A stretch of 63,732 nucleotides of DNA from LSUCC0057 sp048549915 (GTDB lineage: Bacteria > Pseudomonadota > Gammaproteobacteria > Pseudomonadales > Porticoccaceae). A program made the translations under genes and the position numbers. This document shows positions 1-9,447 of the stretch, one piece after another (position 1 is the stretch's first letter; each line of letters begins with the position of its first letter). Under the pieces are notes generated by a model. It was not told the origin of the DNA. It did not search any database and saw only the letters and a program-made list of their open reading frames with translations. Where the stretch lies: NCBI GenBank assembly GCA_048549915.1, contig JBLYYE010000041.1, positions 1-63,732 on the forward strand, in the 5' to 3' direction.

Positions 1-43
1 GGCAGAGCCACTTAACAGACGCATTGAGGTGGTTTTGCGATGA
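1..43 (+). CDS. C-terminal end of an OmpA-like protein (partial)
   Basis: The first 43 bases hold an open frame that ends in TGA at 41-43 and reads ...EPLNRRIEVVLR. The NRR-[VI]-E-[VI] ending is typical of the peptidoglycan-binding OmpA/MotB C-terminal domain. The stop overlaps the ATG of the next gene as ATGA, so the two are probably co-transcribed and translationally coupled. Only about 13 codons are visible, so the family call rests on the tail motif alone. Confidence 0.5.
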   Translation, partial: AEPLNRRIEVVLR

Positions 44-1431
44 GTGGTGTAGGGCTGGTGGCGCTAGCTAAAAAAGCGACCAATAGTATATTAAAGGTCT
101 TGTTATGGGGCGACGGTAAGTTCGCCGCTGCACTATTGTTGGGTTACTTTGCTTACGATTTTGCCATGAACGCACCGTTTGAGGACTCGCTCGGTGGTGT
201 ATCTGATGAGGCCCACGAAGTGGCGGGGCGCGAGCGCCAGAGTAGCCCGGTGACTATTGTCGAAATTGACGAAAAAAGCCTAAAAGAGATTGGCCAGTGG
301 CCGTGGCCGCGCAATAAAACCGCCATGCTTATCAGCGAGATTGGCAGTTACGGGCCTGCGGCCATCGCGCTGGATTTTTATATGCCCGAGGCCGACCAAA
401 CCTCTCCCGATAAAGTGGCCGACAACTTGCCTGCCGGCAATGAGGCCCTGGCCGAGCAGTTGCGCCAGTTGCGCAGCCACGATCAGATTCTGGCTGATGC
501 CCTTTATGAGACACCTTCTATTTTAGGTGCGGCAGGCTTTAACTTTGAGACGTTGACTACAAGCAGTGGTATGCGTGTCAACCCGATCAATGTCACTGGC
601 GGCGATGCTGTAGAGCATGTGCGCAATTTCCCCTTTGTCTTAGCGAGCCTGCCCGAGTTACAAATGGCCGCATACAGCCAATGTGTGCTCTCAGTAGATG
701 CCGATGCCGACAGCGGCTTAGTGCGCCATATACCACTGGTATCTGCCATTAATGGCGATCTGTTGGTCCCCTCCATGCCGCTGGAGGCGCTGCGTGTTGG
801 CTTTGGTGTCGAGGCTATTAACATCAATGTTAATAAGTGGGGTGTGGAGTCTTACGATATTGGCGATATGAATCTGCCAGTACAGTCGGATGGGCAGATG
901 TGGCTGCATTTTGCGGAGGCAGATACCCGCCGCTATTTATCAGCCAGCGATATCTTGCGCGGCGAAGTCGATCCAGAGATGCTCACCAATAAAATTGTGT
1001 TACTTAGCCTCTCCGGTGCGGGTCTGACGGATTATCGCGGTACACCGCTGGGTGAATATGTTCCCGGTATTGAGATCCAAGCACAGGTGATTGAAAGCTT
1101 GTTTGATGGCGACTATGTATTGGCGCCGTTTTGGATGAAATGGGCTGAATTACTGTTGATGGTGCTGGGTGGTCTCTTCATTATTTGGGCAGTACCGCAG
1201 ATGAATGAAGCCGCGGCACTCGGTGTCACCTTAGTGTTAGATTTTGTCTTTGTTCAGGCAGGGGTGTGGATGTTCCACAACTTCTCCATTCTGTTTGATT
1301 CGGGCACTTTGGGCGACAACTGGATTTTAACGTTTACGCTCTTAGAAGTGTGCATGCTATTAAGTGAGAAATATTTTGGTGAAGATGAGCCGGAGGTGCC
1401 AGGTGTCGCTGTAGAGGGTGCCAGGGCATGA
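40..1431 (+). CDS. CHASE2 domain membrane protein without output domain
   Basis: A 463-residue protein with one N-terminal membrane segment (about residues 27-45), a large periplasmic CHASE2 sensory domain (about 55-355, with the typical ITIVEIDEKSL-like strand and the WPWPR motif near residue 87) and three hydrophobic segments near the C-terminus (about 365-445). CHASE2 domains normally sense an unknown extracellular ligand for an attached kinase or cyclase. Here the chain ends after the last membrane helix with only a short acidic tail, so any output must go through a partner. The ATG overlaps the stop of the OmpA-like gene, and its own stop overlaps the K+ channel gene (ATGA), so the three probably form one operon. 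Confidence 0.85.
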   Translation: MSGVGLVALAKKATNSILKVLLWGDGKFAAALLLGYFAYDFAMNAPFEDSLGGVSDEAHEVAGRERQSSPVTIVEIDEKSLKEIGQWPWPRNKTAMLISEIGSYGPAAIALDFYMPEADQTSPDKVADNLPAGNEALAEQLRQLRSHDQILADALYETPSILGAAGFNFETLTTSSGMRVNPINVTGGDAVEHVRNFPFVLASLPELQMAAYSQCVLSVDADADSGLVRHIPLVSAINGDLLVPSMPLEALRVGFGVEAININVNKWGVESYDIGDMNLPVQSDGQMWLHFAEADTRRYLSASDILRGEVDPEMLTNKIVLLSLSGAGLTDYRGTPLGEYVPGIEIQAQVIESLFDGDYVLAPFWMKWAELLLMVLGGLFIIWAVPQMNEAAALGVTLVLDFVFVQAGVWMFHNFSILFDSGTLGDNWILTFTLLEVCMLLSEKYFGEDEPEVPGVAVEGARA

Positions 1432-2156
1432 AAGCCTTTTTAGACAGCCCCAAAGTCACCTGGTTTATTACCGCGCTAATTGTCTATTCGGTGTTTTGTT
1501 TCTCCCTAGAGACATTGCCTGATCTCTCTGCGCCTGTGCGCAGGTTTTTAGAGATTTCAGAGATTGTGGTTATCGCTATTTTTACCGCCGAGTATCTGGC
1601 GCGTTTAGCCGTGGCAGACAAGCCCATTAAGCACTTTTTTAGTTTTTACGCGATGATCGACCTGTTGGCGATATTGCCGTTCTATCTGGCGTTTGCTGTC
1701 GACCTGCGCTCGTTGCGTATTTTGCGGCTGTTGCGTCTGCTGCGGCTGCTTAAGCTAGCCCGTTACAACGGTGCGATAGTTCGCTTTAGCCGGGCGATGA
1801 TGGAGGCGCGCGAAGAACTTATTCTATTTGGTGGCGCCAGTATGGGCATGATTTATATCTCGGCTGTCGGTATTTATCACTTTGAGCACCAAGCGCAACC
1901 CGAGGCCTATGGCTCAATTTTTGATTGCTTGTGGTGGGCGGTGATTACCCTGACCACCGTCGGTTACGGTGATATCTACCCAGTCACCATTGGCGGGCGT
2001 TTTTTCACTTTTCTGATTCTTATGATTGGGTTGGGCCTGATCGCTGTGCCCACCGGCATTATCACTTCTTCACTGTCAGCGGTTCGACGCGAGCAAGAGC
2101 GTGAAGATCGAGCCGAAGAGAACACTGAAAATCAACAACCAACGAGCAATGTTTAA
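1428..2156 (+). CDS. Voltage-gated K+ channel-type ion transporter
   Basis: A 242-residue ion channel of the six-helix Kv/KvAP class. It has an arginine-rich S4 voltage sensor (about residues 88-112, repeated R-x-L-R-L-L-R) and the K+ selectivity filter TLTTVGYGD (about residues 178-186) between S5 and S6. A charged cytoplasmic tail follows S6; no RCK/TrkA domain is present. It should conduct K+ across the inner membrane in response to voltage. The ATG overlaps the CHASE2 gene by four bases, suggesting coupled translation and perhaps a sensor-channel link; that functional link is inference. Confidence 0.9.
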   Translation: MKAFLDSPKVTWFITALIVYSVFCFSLETLPDLSAPVRRFLEISEIVVIAIFTAEYLARLAVADKPIKHFFSFYAMIDLLAILPFYLAFAVDLRSLRILRLLRLLRLLKLARYNGAIVRFSRAMMEAREELILFGGASMGMIYISAVGIYHFEHQAQPEAYGSIFDCLWWAVITLTTVGYGDIYPVTIGGRFFTFLILMIGLGLIAVPTGIITSSLSAVRREQEREDRAEENTENQQPTSNV

Positions 2157-2198
2157 ACCACAACAGCTCATTGATTCAAAGCATTTAGGCATAAGACT

Positions 2199-5100
2199 AT
2201 GACAGCTTATAAATTAGTTACTACTACAGCCGATGGTGATCAGACCACTCAAGTTATCGATCCCCGTTACTTGCTGGTTGTCTCCGCGTCCCCTGGAGTT
2301 GACTACCGTCTGGTTGCTGTAGAAACAGATGCTGAACCTGAAAATCAACGCCTGCACCGCCGTGAAGGTGATCTGCTAATCGAAGGTGATGGCGAGGCTT
2401 TAGTCAGAATCATCGACTTTTTTGATGCCGATTTGTCGGTTAGCTACACCGCTTCTGAGAGTGCAGTGATAACCGGTGATCTTGTTGCAAGCGAAGCGTC
2501 GGCTGATGGGGTGGTCTGGAGTGCCGTAGAGGGCGGCGGAGGTGTTTGTCTTTTTGCTGCTGCAGTAGTTGCCGCAGGTGCTGCTGCCAGCAGCTCAAGT
2601 AGTGCAGGTGCCGGCGCTGGTGGCGGTGGAGCAGGTGCGGGCGCAGGTGCGGCGGGTGCCGGTGCCGCGGGCGCTTCAGGTGGCATGATGGCGAGTGTCG
2701 CCTCTGCGGTAGCCAGCAATGTGGCAGTCGCAGCCGCCGCTGCGGCTGCTGCTGCGGCGGCTACAGCAGCCGCAATTGCAGAAGATGACCCCGATCTAGG
2801 TGTGTTAAATATAGTCCCAGTGGCAGGCCCGTTTACAGGTTTCGCTAATATAGCCCTTTATGCAGAGGACGGTGAGCTGCTCTCAGAATTGGTAGAGCAC
2901 AATTTTGGTGAGGAGGCTTTTAAATTTACTTTACCTGAAGGCTACCGCGGGCCCGTCCTAGTCGTGATCTCTGAAGCCAACGATTACGAGCCTGATTTTG
3001 TCGATGAAGCTACCGGCGAAGCGCGCAACATGGGTGGTGATTTGCGGGCCATTCTCGACATTACCGATGCCTCAGTGCGCGAAGTGAGCATTACACCTCT
3101 TACCGAACTGGCGGTGCGTCTAGCCGATATCGAAGAGGGCGCACCTCTTAGCGCTGACGATCTACTCGCCAATACCCGAATTGGTGAGATCTTTGGCGTC
3201 GAAGATATTACCGCAGCAGTCACCGATATTTTTAACGAGAGCTACAACGAAGCGGATGGCCTAACGCAGGCGGAGCAATACGGTCAACTGCTGGCGGCCA
3301 TCTCTGGTGTCGCCACGGGGAGTGACCTCAACTACGCCATCGACCAAATGCAGAGTTACCTGGAGGGCTCGGCCGAGGATTTAGAAGTAGACCAAGAGCT
3401 GTTTGTAGTACTGCGTGAAGCCGCAGAATTTTTTGAGTCAGGTGTCAATGCTGAATTAGCCGCAATCGCTGCGGTCACCTCGCCGGTGGCCCCGCGTTTA
3501 GCGCCAGCACAATTACCACAATTGGCCAATAGCAGTGTTGTTAACCGCGCCTTTTTAGATGAAGGCGTGACCATTGAAATCGATTTAAGCAGCGAAGCTA
3601 TAGCGGGTTCTGAAGTGGCGCTCTACTGGGGTGAACAGAGGCTCGATTACACGCTAACCAGTGCGGATATTGCTGCCGCTACGATTAGCCTGGTTGTTGA
3701 GGGCTCTTTAATCGAACTGCAGGGTAACGGCGCCATTGAAGTGGCCGTTGCATTTGATGGTGTACTGCGTCCGCTGACTACGGTGATTGAAGTTGATGTA
3801 GAGGAGCCTGTATTAGTCCCTCTAGAAGCGAGTTACCCAGAATTGCGCACTGCTGAGAGTACGCTGGGTATGGTCTCCCAGCAAAGTGGCTCAGTGCAGA
3901 CAATACTTAGCTGGGTATTTGTCGACAGTGACGAGGCGGTGAGCGCCGATGGCTTGATGCAGATAAATTCTAATGGCCAGCTCTTGTTAACTTCTGCGGG
4001 GCTAGCCTCTGCAGCTAATGATTATGAAACCACACCGAGCAGTTATAGCTACCAAGTTAAAGCCCAAGATGCCAATGCCAACTGGTCTGCTCCTGTACAG
4101 GTGAGTTTTTCTGTTACCGATGTCAACGAAGCGCCGACCGGCGTCGCGTTGACCTCTGCAGTGGCCAGCCTGGCCGAAGATGCCGACACCAGCTTACGCA
4201 TCAAGATCGCCGACATTGCGATTACTGACGATGCGTTGGGCACCAACACGATCAGCTTGACCGGCTATGATGCAGCGCTCTTTGAGGTGGATGGCACTGA
4301 GCTGTTCTTGAAGGCCGGTACCTCGCTCGATTATGAGACTACCAGCAGTTTGGCGGTCACCGTGTCGGTGATCGACAACACCCTTACGGGTTCCACGGCC
4401 GTGACCGTGGATCACACATTGAGCATTACCGATGTCAACGAGGCACCGACCGGCGTCGCGTTGATCTCTGCTGTGACCAGCCTGGCCGAAGATGCCGACA
4501 CCAGCTCACGCACCAAGATCGCCGACATTGCGATCACTGACGATGCGCTGGGCACCAACACGATATCTTTGACGGGCGCTGATGCGACGCTCTTTGAGGT
4601 AGTGGGTACCGAGCTGTTCTTGAAGGCCGGCACCTCGCTGGATTATGAGACTACCAGCAGCTTGGCGGTCACTGTATCGGTGATCGATACCAGCATCACA
4701 GGTTCCACTGCCGTGATCGTGGATCACACCTTGAGTATTACCGATGTCAACGAGGCGCCAACGGGAGTTGGCTTAGATAATACCGTCAGCAGTGTACCGC
4801 TTAATCTTGATAACTCAGTGCGCACAAAGTTGGCAGACATAGTGATTACTGATGATGCATTGGGATTGAACAGTGTTGAACTCGGTGGTTCAGATGCGGA
4901 TCTTTTCGAAGTTGAGGGCAGCGCGCTCTATCTCTCTGCTGGTGTGGTTTTCGATATTGATACAAAGCCGCAATATAACCTGACAGTGACTGTGCAAGAT
5001 GAAGATTTTTCCTCAGCGGTGAGCACCGATTTCACACTTTCAGTGGCCCCTCCAGAGGTCTTTTTTAACCTTAGTGCGAGTAGCTATCCGTTTGCAGGCG

Positions 5101-5648
5101 GATCTGTGGCAAGTGGCCAGTCGACCAGTTATGGGGACAGCCGGACCTTTGACGCGGACTTAACCTACGATATTTTCATTGTCATTGATGGTAGTAGTAG
5201 AAATTTAGCCGCTTTACCTTCAAACCATATGTGGAGTGGTGCCGATAATTTAGGCAGCGATGATCAGATTACACTTATCTCCAAAGATGGCACCGGCATA
5301 TCGGTTACGGCGGGCAGAAATGATTTTGCCAACGGTTTAGATGCGCGTCCCAACGGCAATGCATTGACGCTTACCCGTCAGACTGACATCTACGACCCAT
5401 TCATCATTATTTTTCAACAGCTGCGTTCAAGCTACACCCAAAATATTCGCCTAGAGAGTGACGGCCAATTCTATATGTACGCCCGCCACTGGGATGGCGA
5501 TGTCGATTACCACTCGCGCGGTGGTGGTGGATATGCACCGGCACAGTACCCGGTTGATTTGTGGGCCGGAAACTTTAGCATGGGCTCTGCGCCCGGTTTC
5601 TCCCTCAGTGCCAGAGCGCTGTGGAGCGACTTTGTATTAGTGGGTTAA
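2199..5648 (+). CDS. Large cadherin-repeat surface protein / putative adhesin
   Basis: An 1149-residue acidic protein. Residues about 1-95 form a short beta-rich N-terminal module. Residues about 105-195 are a very low-complexity Ala/Gly/Ser tract, reminiscent of the N-terminal region of BapA-type adhesins. Two regions of about 200 residues follow, then cadherin-like Ig domains that begin DVNEAPTGV and carry acidic Ca2+-site residues. Two 104-residue cadherin units are nearly identical and a third is diverged. The last 200 residues are Ser/Gly/Tyr-rich and unrecognised. There is no classical signal peptide and no RTX GGxGxD nonapeptide block, so the export route is unclear. It sits 42 bases after the K+ channel gene and before exopolysaccharide genes, which fits a role in the cell surface or biofilm matrix. 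Confidence 0.7.
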   Translation: MTAYKLVTTTADGDQTTQVIDPRYLLVVSASPGVDYRLVAVETDAEPENQRLHRREGDLLIEGDGEALVRIIDFFDADLSVSYTASESAVITGDLVASEASADGVVWSAVEGGGGVCLFAAAVVAAGAAASSSSSAGAGAGGGGAGAGAGAAGAGAAGASGGMMASVASAVASNVAVAAAAAAAAAAATAAAIAEDDPDLGVLNIVPVAGPFTGFANIALYAEDGELLSELVEHNFGEEAFKFTLPEGYRGPVLVVISEANDYEPDFVDEATGEARNMGGDLRAILDITDASVREVSITPLTELAVRLADIEEGAPLSADDLLANTRIGEIFGVEDITAAVTDIFNESYNEADGLTQAEQYGQLLAAISGVATGSDLNYAIDQMQSYLEGSAEDLEVDQELFVVLREAAEFFESGVNAELAAIAAVTSPVAPRLAPAQLPQLANSSVVNRAFLDEGVTIEIDLSSEAIAGSEVALYWGEQRLDYTLTSADIAAATISLVVEGSLIELQGNGAIEVAVAFDGVLRPLTTVIEVDVEEPVLVPLEASYPELRTAESTLGMVSQQSGSVQTILSWVFVDSDEAVSADGLMQINSNGQLLLTSAGLASAANDYETTPSSYSYQVKAQDANANWSAPVQVSFSVTDVNEAPTGVALTSAVASLAEDADTSLRIKIADIAITDDALGTNTISLTGYDAALFEVDGTELFLKAGTSLDYETTSSLAVTVSVIDNTLTGSTAVTVDHTLSITDVNEAPTGVALISAVTSLAEDADTSSRTKIADIAITDDALGTNTISLTGADATLFEVVGTELFLKAGTSLDYETTSSLAVTVSVIDTSITGSTAVIVDHTLSITDVNEAPTGVGLDNTVSSVPLNLDNSVRTKLADIVITDDALGLNSVELGGSDADLFEVEGSALYLSAGVVFDIDTKPQYNLTVTVQDEDFSSAVSTDFTLSVAPPEVFFNLSASSYPFAGGSVASGQSTSYGDSRTFDADLTYDIFIVIDGSSRNLAALPSNHMWSGADNLGSDDQITLISKDGTGISVTAGRNDFANGLDARPNGNALTLTRQTDIYDPFIIIFQQLRSSYTQNIRLESDGQFYMYARHWDGDVDYHSRGGGGYAPAQYPVDLWAGNFSMGSAPGFSLSARALWSDFVLVG
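4119..5050 (+). repeat. 312-bp tandem repeats encoding cadherin-like units
   Basis: The string GATGTCAACG recurs at 4119, 4431 and 4743, exactly 312 bp (104 codons) apart. The first two units are nearly identical in DNA over most of their length; the third, to about 5050, has diverged strongly. Such repeats can expand or contract by recombination. Confidence 0.9.
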
Positions 5649-5762
5649 CTCGCAGTGACTGTACGAGATAGCTCGTCGAGAAGGCTATCTACAGATATGA
5701 CGGTTTATCCGTGTTCAATATAGGCCGTCAGAGACTGGCCATAAACAATAATAATTGGTTGG

Positions 5763-6866
5763 GTGAGCAACTTGCAAAAAGCGTTTAAATTAAAATTATT
5801 ATTTCCTGCCTGGCAATGTACTGCTTGGTTGGCTTTAGCTTGGTTACTGGGCGGTAGTGCGGGCTTTATCGCTCTTTTGTGCTTCTTTTTGCTGGCCCTG
5901 TTGGGCGCTAAAGATGACCCCGAGCAACACGGAATATCGGCACAAACTGCCAGCCGTATGGGTGGCGCTATTATCGCGGTGTTTCTGCTGTTCAGCTTAA
6001 TAGCTTTGGCACCAACAGAGCCAAAACTTTTGCCCAATATCTACCCATTGGGGTTAATAGTTGTGCTGAGTTTTTATCTGCTGGGTGTGCTTGAGGACTT
6101 TATTGGTGGAATTGCCCCGTTATGGCGCCTTTTGCTGATGCTGTTTGTGGCTGGCAGTTTTGTCATAGTTGCTCTGGGGCTAGTAACTAATAATGACGAG
6201 TTCATACAACATCACAGTTGGGTAGTGGACTGCGGTGGCTTATCGCTCCTAGTAGGCACCCTGTGGGTGGCCGGATTGCCAAATGCGTTTAATATTGCCG
6301 ATGGTGCCAATGGCTTAGTGGCCGGCCTCTCTTGCTTTATTTTGCTGGCCCTTATTGAGGTTGGTAAAGAGCTTGGGCTGGGTGTGGCTGTGTGGGAGAT
6401 ATTGTTAATCGGCACTCTACTATTTTTGCTGCCCAATGTAATTACAGGCAAACTATTTTTGGGTGATGGCGGCGCTTATCTGTTAGGTTCTTGTTTGGCT
6501 ATATCGATTCTCTCAATAGTAAGTGTAGCGCCCGATCAGTCGCTCTACTTTTTAGCGCTGATGTTTTACCCGTTGGCCGACTTGGGTTGGGCCGTGATGC
6601 GACGTCTTTTTTACCGGCGCTCACCTTTTAATGCCGATGAGCGGCATCTGCACAACTATATTTATTCTCGTTTGAGGAGGCGCACTGAGCCGTTATTAGC
6701 CAACAGTGTCACGGGTCTGTCGATAGTCGCGTTATTTACTGGCGTGCCTTTTTTGCTCGGCCAGTGGCTAATAATTTCGCCTTGGAATTGGCTTTGGGTT
6801 TTGGCCTTGCAGCTCTTGAGTTATCTTCTATTATGGCAGTGGCTCAATAAAAAAGATGCAAAATAA
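5763..6866 (+). CDS. WecA/MraY-family sugar-phosphate transferase
   Basis: A 367-residue polytopic inner-membrane enzyme of the family that moves a sugar-1-phosphate from a UDP-sugar to undecaprenyl phosphate, the first step in lipid-linked glycan synthesis. Landmarks are the acidic LEDFIGG loop (about residues 110-116), NIADGANGL (about 177-185), LGDGGAYLLG (about 233-242) and the cytoplasmic DERHLHN histidine loop (about 291-297). Length matches the family. The start is GTG at 5763 with only a weak ribosome binding site. It leads into a Wza-like exporter and a Wzz-like protein, so it probably primes an exopolysaccharide repeat unit. Which sugar it uses cannot be read from sequence. Confidence 0.85.
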   Translation: MSNLQKAFKLKLLFPAWQCTAWLALAWLLGGSAGFIALLCFFLLALLGAKDDPEQHGISAQTASRMGGAIIAVFLLFSLIALAPTEPKLLPNIYPLGLIVVLSFYLLGVLEDFIGGIAPLWRLLLMLFVAGSFVIVALGLVTNNDEFIQHHSWVVDCGGLSLLVGTLWVAGLPNAFNIADGANGLVAGLSCFILLALIEVGKELGLGVAVWEILLIGTLLFLLPNVITGKLFLGDGGAYLLGSCLAISILSIVSVAPDQSLYFLALMFYPLADLGWAVMRRLFYRRSPFNADERHLHNYIYSRLRRRTEPLLANSVTGLSIVALFTGVPFLLGQWLIISPWNWLWVLALQLLSYLLLWQWLNKKDAK

Positions 6867-6926
6867 ACAACAGTGGTTGCCTGTTGTAAAAGTATTTTTA
6901 ATTTCGCTAGAAGGTTACAGTTGGTT

Positions 6927-9422
6927 ATGGACGATAAAAAAAGGTTTCTGAATCTTATTGCTGCAGCACTCTGCAGTACTGGCTTACTGCTGGCTGGCAC
7001 CGTTTCTGCGCAAATGCCTACCTCGGCTCAATTGCAGCAGCTCCAACAGCTTTCGGCAGGCGAACAACAGCGCTTCGCCCGCCAGCTAGGCATAAATTTG
7101 CCAACCTCTAAGCAACCGGCAGCGCCGAGGCTTGCAGAGCCTGTGGAGCAGGCCGCTCCGGTCGTCTTGGCCGTAGAGGCCCCGGCAGTGGTTGAGAAAA
7201 AGAGATCGCAACGCTTTGGCCACAGTCTCTTTAACCGCAATATCAGTACCTTTGCGGCCACTGATAATAACAATGTGCCCGATAGCTATCGTCTGGGTGT
7301 GGGCGACGAGTTGGTGGTACAGCTCTACGGTAAAGAGAGCGAGACAGTCACGGTACAAGTGGGACGTGATGGCCAGGTGGTTATCCCGCGTTTGGGCCCT
7401 ATGGTGCTGGCTGGCCTTTCATTTGAGGCGGCCCGCGATCTGCTTCTGCAGCGGGTAAGCGAACAGCTCATTGGTGTCGATGCAGTGGTCTCTATGGGCA
7501 GGCTGCGCGCGATTAATATCTTTATGGCTGGCGAAGTGGCCGTGCCTGGGGCTTTCTCAGTCTCGGCGTTAACTACAGTCACCCAGGCGTTGTTTCAAGC
7601 GGGTGGCATCAGCGATATTGGCTCTTTGCGCCACATTGAGGTTAAGCGCGGTGGTGAAAAATTGGGCAGTTTTGATCTCTACGATCTGCTGCTGCGCGGC
7701 GATGCCAGCGGCGATTTGCGTTTGCGTTCGGGCGACGTGGTGTTTGTGCCACCCTACCAAGCCCTGGCAGAGATCACCGGTGCGGTTAAGCGGCCGATGT
7801 TTTATGAGCTAAAAGGTTATGAGACCGTCGACGATCTAGTCGCTATGGCGGGCGGGCTAACTCGCGAAGCATTCATCGGTGTGGCAGCTCTGAGTCGCAT
7901 TGATAACGCAACCGGCTTGCCGACAATAGAGACTGTTTCGGTGGGTGATATTGAGGTGCGGCGCACGGCAGTGCGCAACGGCGATAAGCTGCGTATCTTT
8001 GAGTCCGGCAGCGAGCTGGCTAATGTAGTGACCATTGAAGGGGCCGCCTATCGCAGTGGCGATTTTGGTTGGCGCCCCGGTTTGCGCTTCTCTGATCTGA
8101 TCAGCGACGCGCAGCGCGATCTACTGCCAACGGCAGATCTTTACTACGCGTTAATTGCATCGGAGGTGGGTGAAGATGCTCAAATAGAGCTGACTCAATT
8201 TTCTATTGCCAACGCATTAGCCGATGTTGGCGGCGCCGCTGACCCAGCTTTGAAGGCGCGAGATACGCTTTATATTTTTGCCCAGCCGCAACTAACAGAG
8301 CTGGATAGCCGATTAGAAAGCGGTGAAGAAGCTAAAGAGATCCAAAAGCAGAATCAGTACAGCCGCCAGCAACTGTTGCAGCCGGTGTTAGAAAAGCTGC
8401 GCCGCCAGGCGCGTTTTGGTGAGCCAGTGCAAACGGTATCGGTTTCCGGTGCGGTGCGCGCAGCAGGGACGTATCCTTACGTTGAGGGCGCGACGGTTGC
8501 CGATCTCATTTTTGCCGCAGGCGGTTTGACTCAATCAGCCTTTACCCAGTCGGCAGAGTTGCGTCGTCTAGAGAGTAATGGGCAAGGCGAGGTAGAGGCC
8601 GATTACCGCGAAATAGACCTCTCCCAAGCATTGGTTGATCAGGCAGTGACTTTGCAGTCGCGCGACCACCTCAATGTACGAGATATCCCCGACTGGAGTC
8701 CGACCGACTCGGTGCGCATTGAGGGCGAAGTGCGCTTTCCTGGTACTTATCTGATCGATAAAGGGGAGACCCTCGCCGAGCTGATCAGCCGTGCTGGTGG
8801 CGCCACCGACGAGGCCTTTTTTGCCGGCGCAGTGTTCACCCGTGAAGAAATTGCCCGCAAAGAGCGTGAGCAAGCTCAACAACTTGCCCGCTCAATTGAG
8901 AAGACCTACGCCACCTCGATGCTCACAGAAGAGCAGAAAGATGAGTCGCTTGCCGACATCCAAGCGATCGCTGAACAACTCCAAAAATTTGAAGGGCAGG
9001 GGCGTTTGCTGATTGATCTGCAAGCCATTATGGCGGGAGAGTTAGAACGCGATGTTGAACTCACAGACGGTGATATGTTGGTTATACCTAAAGCTATTTC
9101 TACCGTCACCGTCGTCGGTGAGGTGCAGCAACCCAGCTCTCACTTGTTTGATCCCAAGGCCAAAATTAAAGATTATCTGACGCTCTCGGCAGGTCTTACT
9201 AAACGGGCCGATGGCCGCGCTATTTACGTGATAAAAGCCAACGGTATGGTCCGCCCCTACCAGCGCGGTCTTTTTTCTGGTCGTAAAAACAATTTAGAGC
9301 CGGGCGATACTATTGTGATCCCGGTCGATTCTGCTTACAAAGAGAGCCTAGTTGCGTGGAAAGAGATTACCCAAATCTTCTACCAGAGTGCAGTCTCACT
9401 AGCCGCCGTATTAGCGCTCTAA
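6927..9422 (+). CDS. Polysaccharide export protein with multiple SLBB domains (Wza-like)
   Basis: An 831-residue periplasmic/outer-membrane export protein. ATG at 6927 is chosen because it starts a clean signal peptide (cleavage after VSA-Q, about residue 28); a longer GTG start at 6873 would put a Cys-rich stretch before it. A Poly_export domain follows (about 115-200, beginning YRLGVGDELVVQLYG), then a series of SLBB beta-grasp domains separated by linkers, including a charged helical part (about 645-700). It is twice the size of E. coli Wza and matches the long multi-SLBB exporters of marine gammaproteobacteria. Its role is to form the outer-membrane conduit for exopolysaccharide together with the Wzz-like protein that follows 25 bases later. 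Confidence 0.88.
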   Translation: MDDKKRFLNLIAAALCSTGLLLAGTVSAQMPTSAQLQQLQQLSAGEQQRFARQLGINLPTSKQPAAPRLAEPVEQAAPVVLAVEAPAVVEKKRSQRFGHSLFNRNISTFAATDNNNVPDSYRLGVGDELVVQLYGKESETVTVQVGRDGQVVIPRLGPMVLAGLSFEAARDLLLQRVSEQLIGVDAVVSMGRLRAINIFMAGEVAVPGAFSVSALTTVTQALFQAGGISDIGSLRHIEVKRGGEKLGSFDLYDLLLRGDASGDLRLRSGDVVFVPPYQALAEITGAVKRPMFYELKGYETVDDLVAMAGGLTREAFIGVAALSRIDNATGLPTIETVSVGDIEVRRTAVRNGDKLRIFESGSELANVVTIEGAAYRSGDFGWRPGLRFSDLISDAQRDLLPTADLYYALIASEVGEDAQIELTQFSIANALADVGGAADPALKARDTLYIFAQPQLTELDSRLESGEEAKEIQKQNQYSRQQLLQPVLEKLRRQARFGEPVQTVSVSGAVRAAGTYPYVEGATVADLIFAAGGLTQSAFTQSAELRRLESNGQGEVEADYREIDLSQALVDQAVTLQSRDHLNVRDIPDWSPTDSVRIEGEVRFPGTYLIDKGETLAELISRAGGATDEAFFAGAVFTREEIARKEREQAQQLARSIEKTYATSMLTEEQKDESLADIQAIAEQLQKFEGQGRLLIDLQAIMAGELERDVELTDGDMLVIPKAISTVTVVGEVQQPSSHLFDPKAKIKDYLTLSAGLTKRADGRAIYVIKANGMVRPYQRGLFSGRKNNLEPGDTIVIPVDSAYKESLVAWKEITQIFYQSAVSLAAVLAL

Positions 9423-9447
9423 TGCGCCCTTTAATGGAGTTAACCGT

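Noticed and set aside
2444..2719. Leftward Pro/Ala-rich reading frame opposite the adhesin
   Set aside because: It is the antisense image of the Gly/Ala-rich low-complexity tract, with no ribosome site or homologue pattern.
4119..4742. Tandem repeat that might be taken for a repeat array such as CRISPR
   Set aside because: The units are 312 bp, in frame and code for cadherin-like domains; there are no short repeats with unique spacers.
6873..6926. GTG start giving an 18-residue extension of the polysaccharide exporter
   Set aside because: The extension is Cys- and Lys-containing and would precede a standard signal peptide that begins at ATG 6927.
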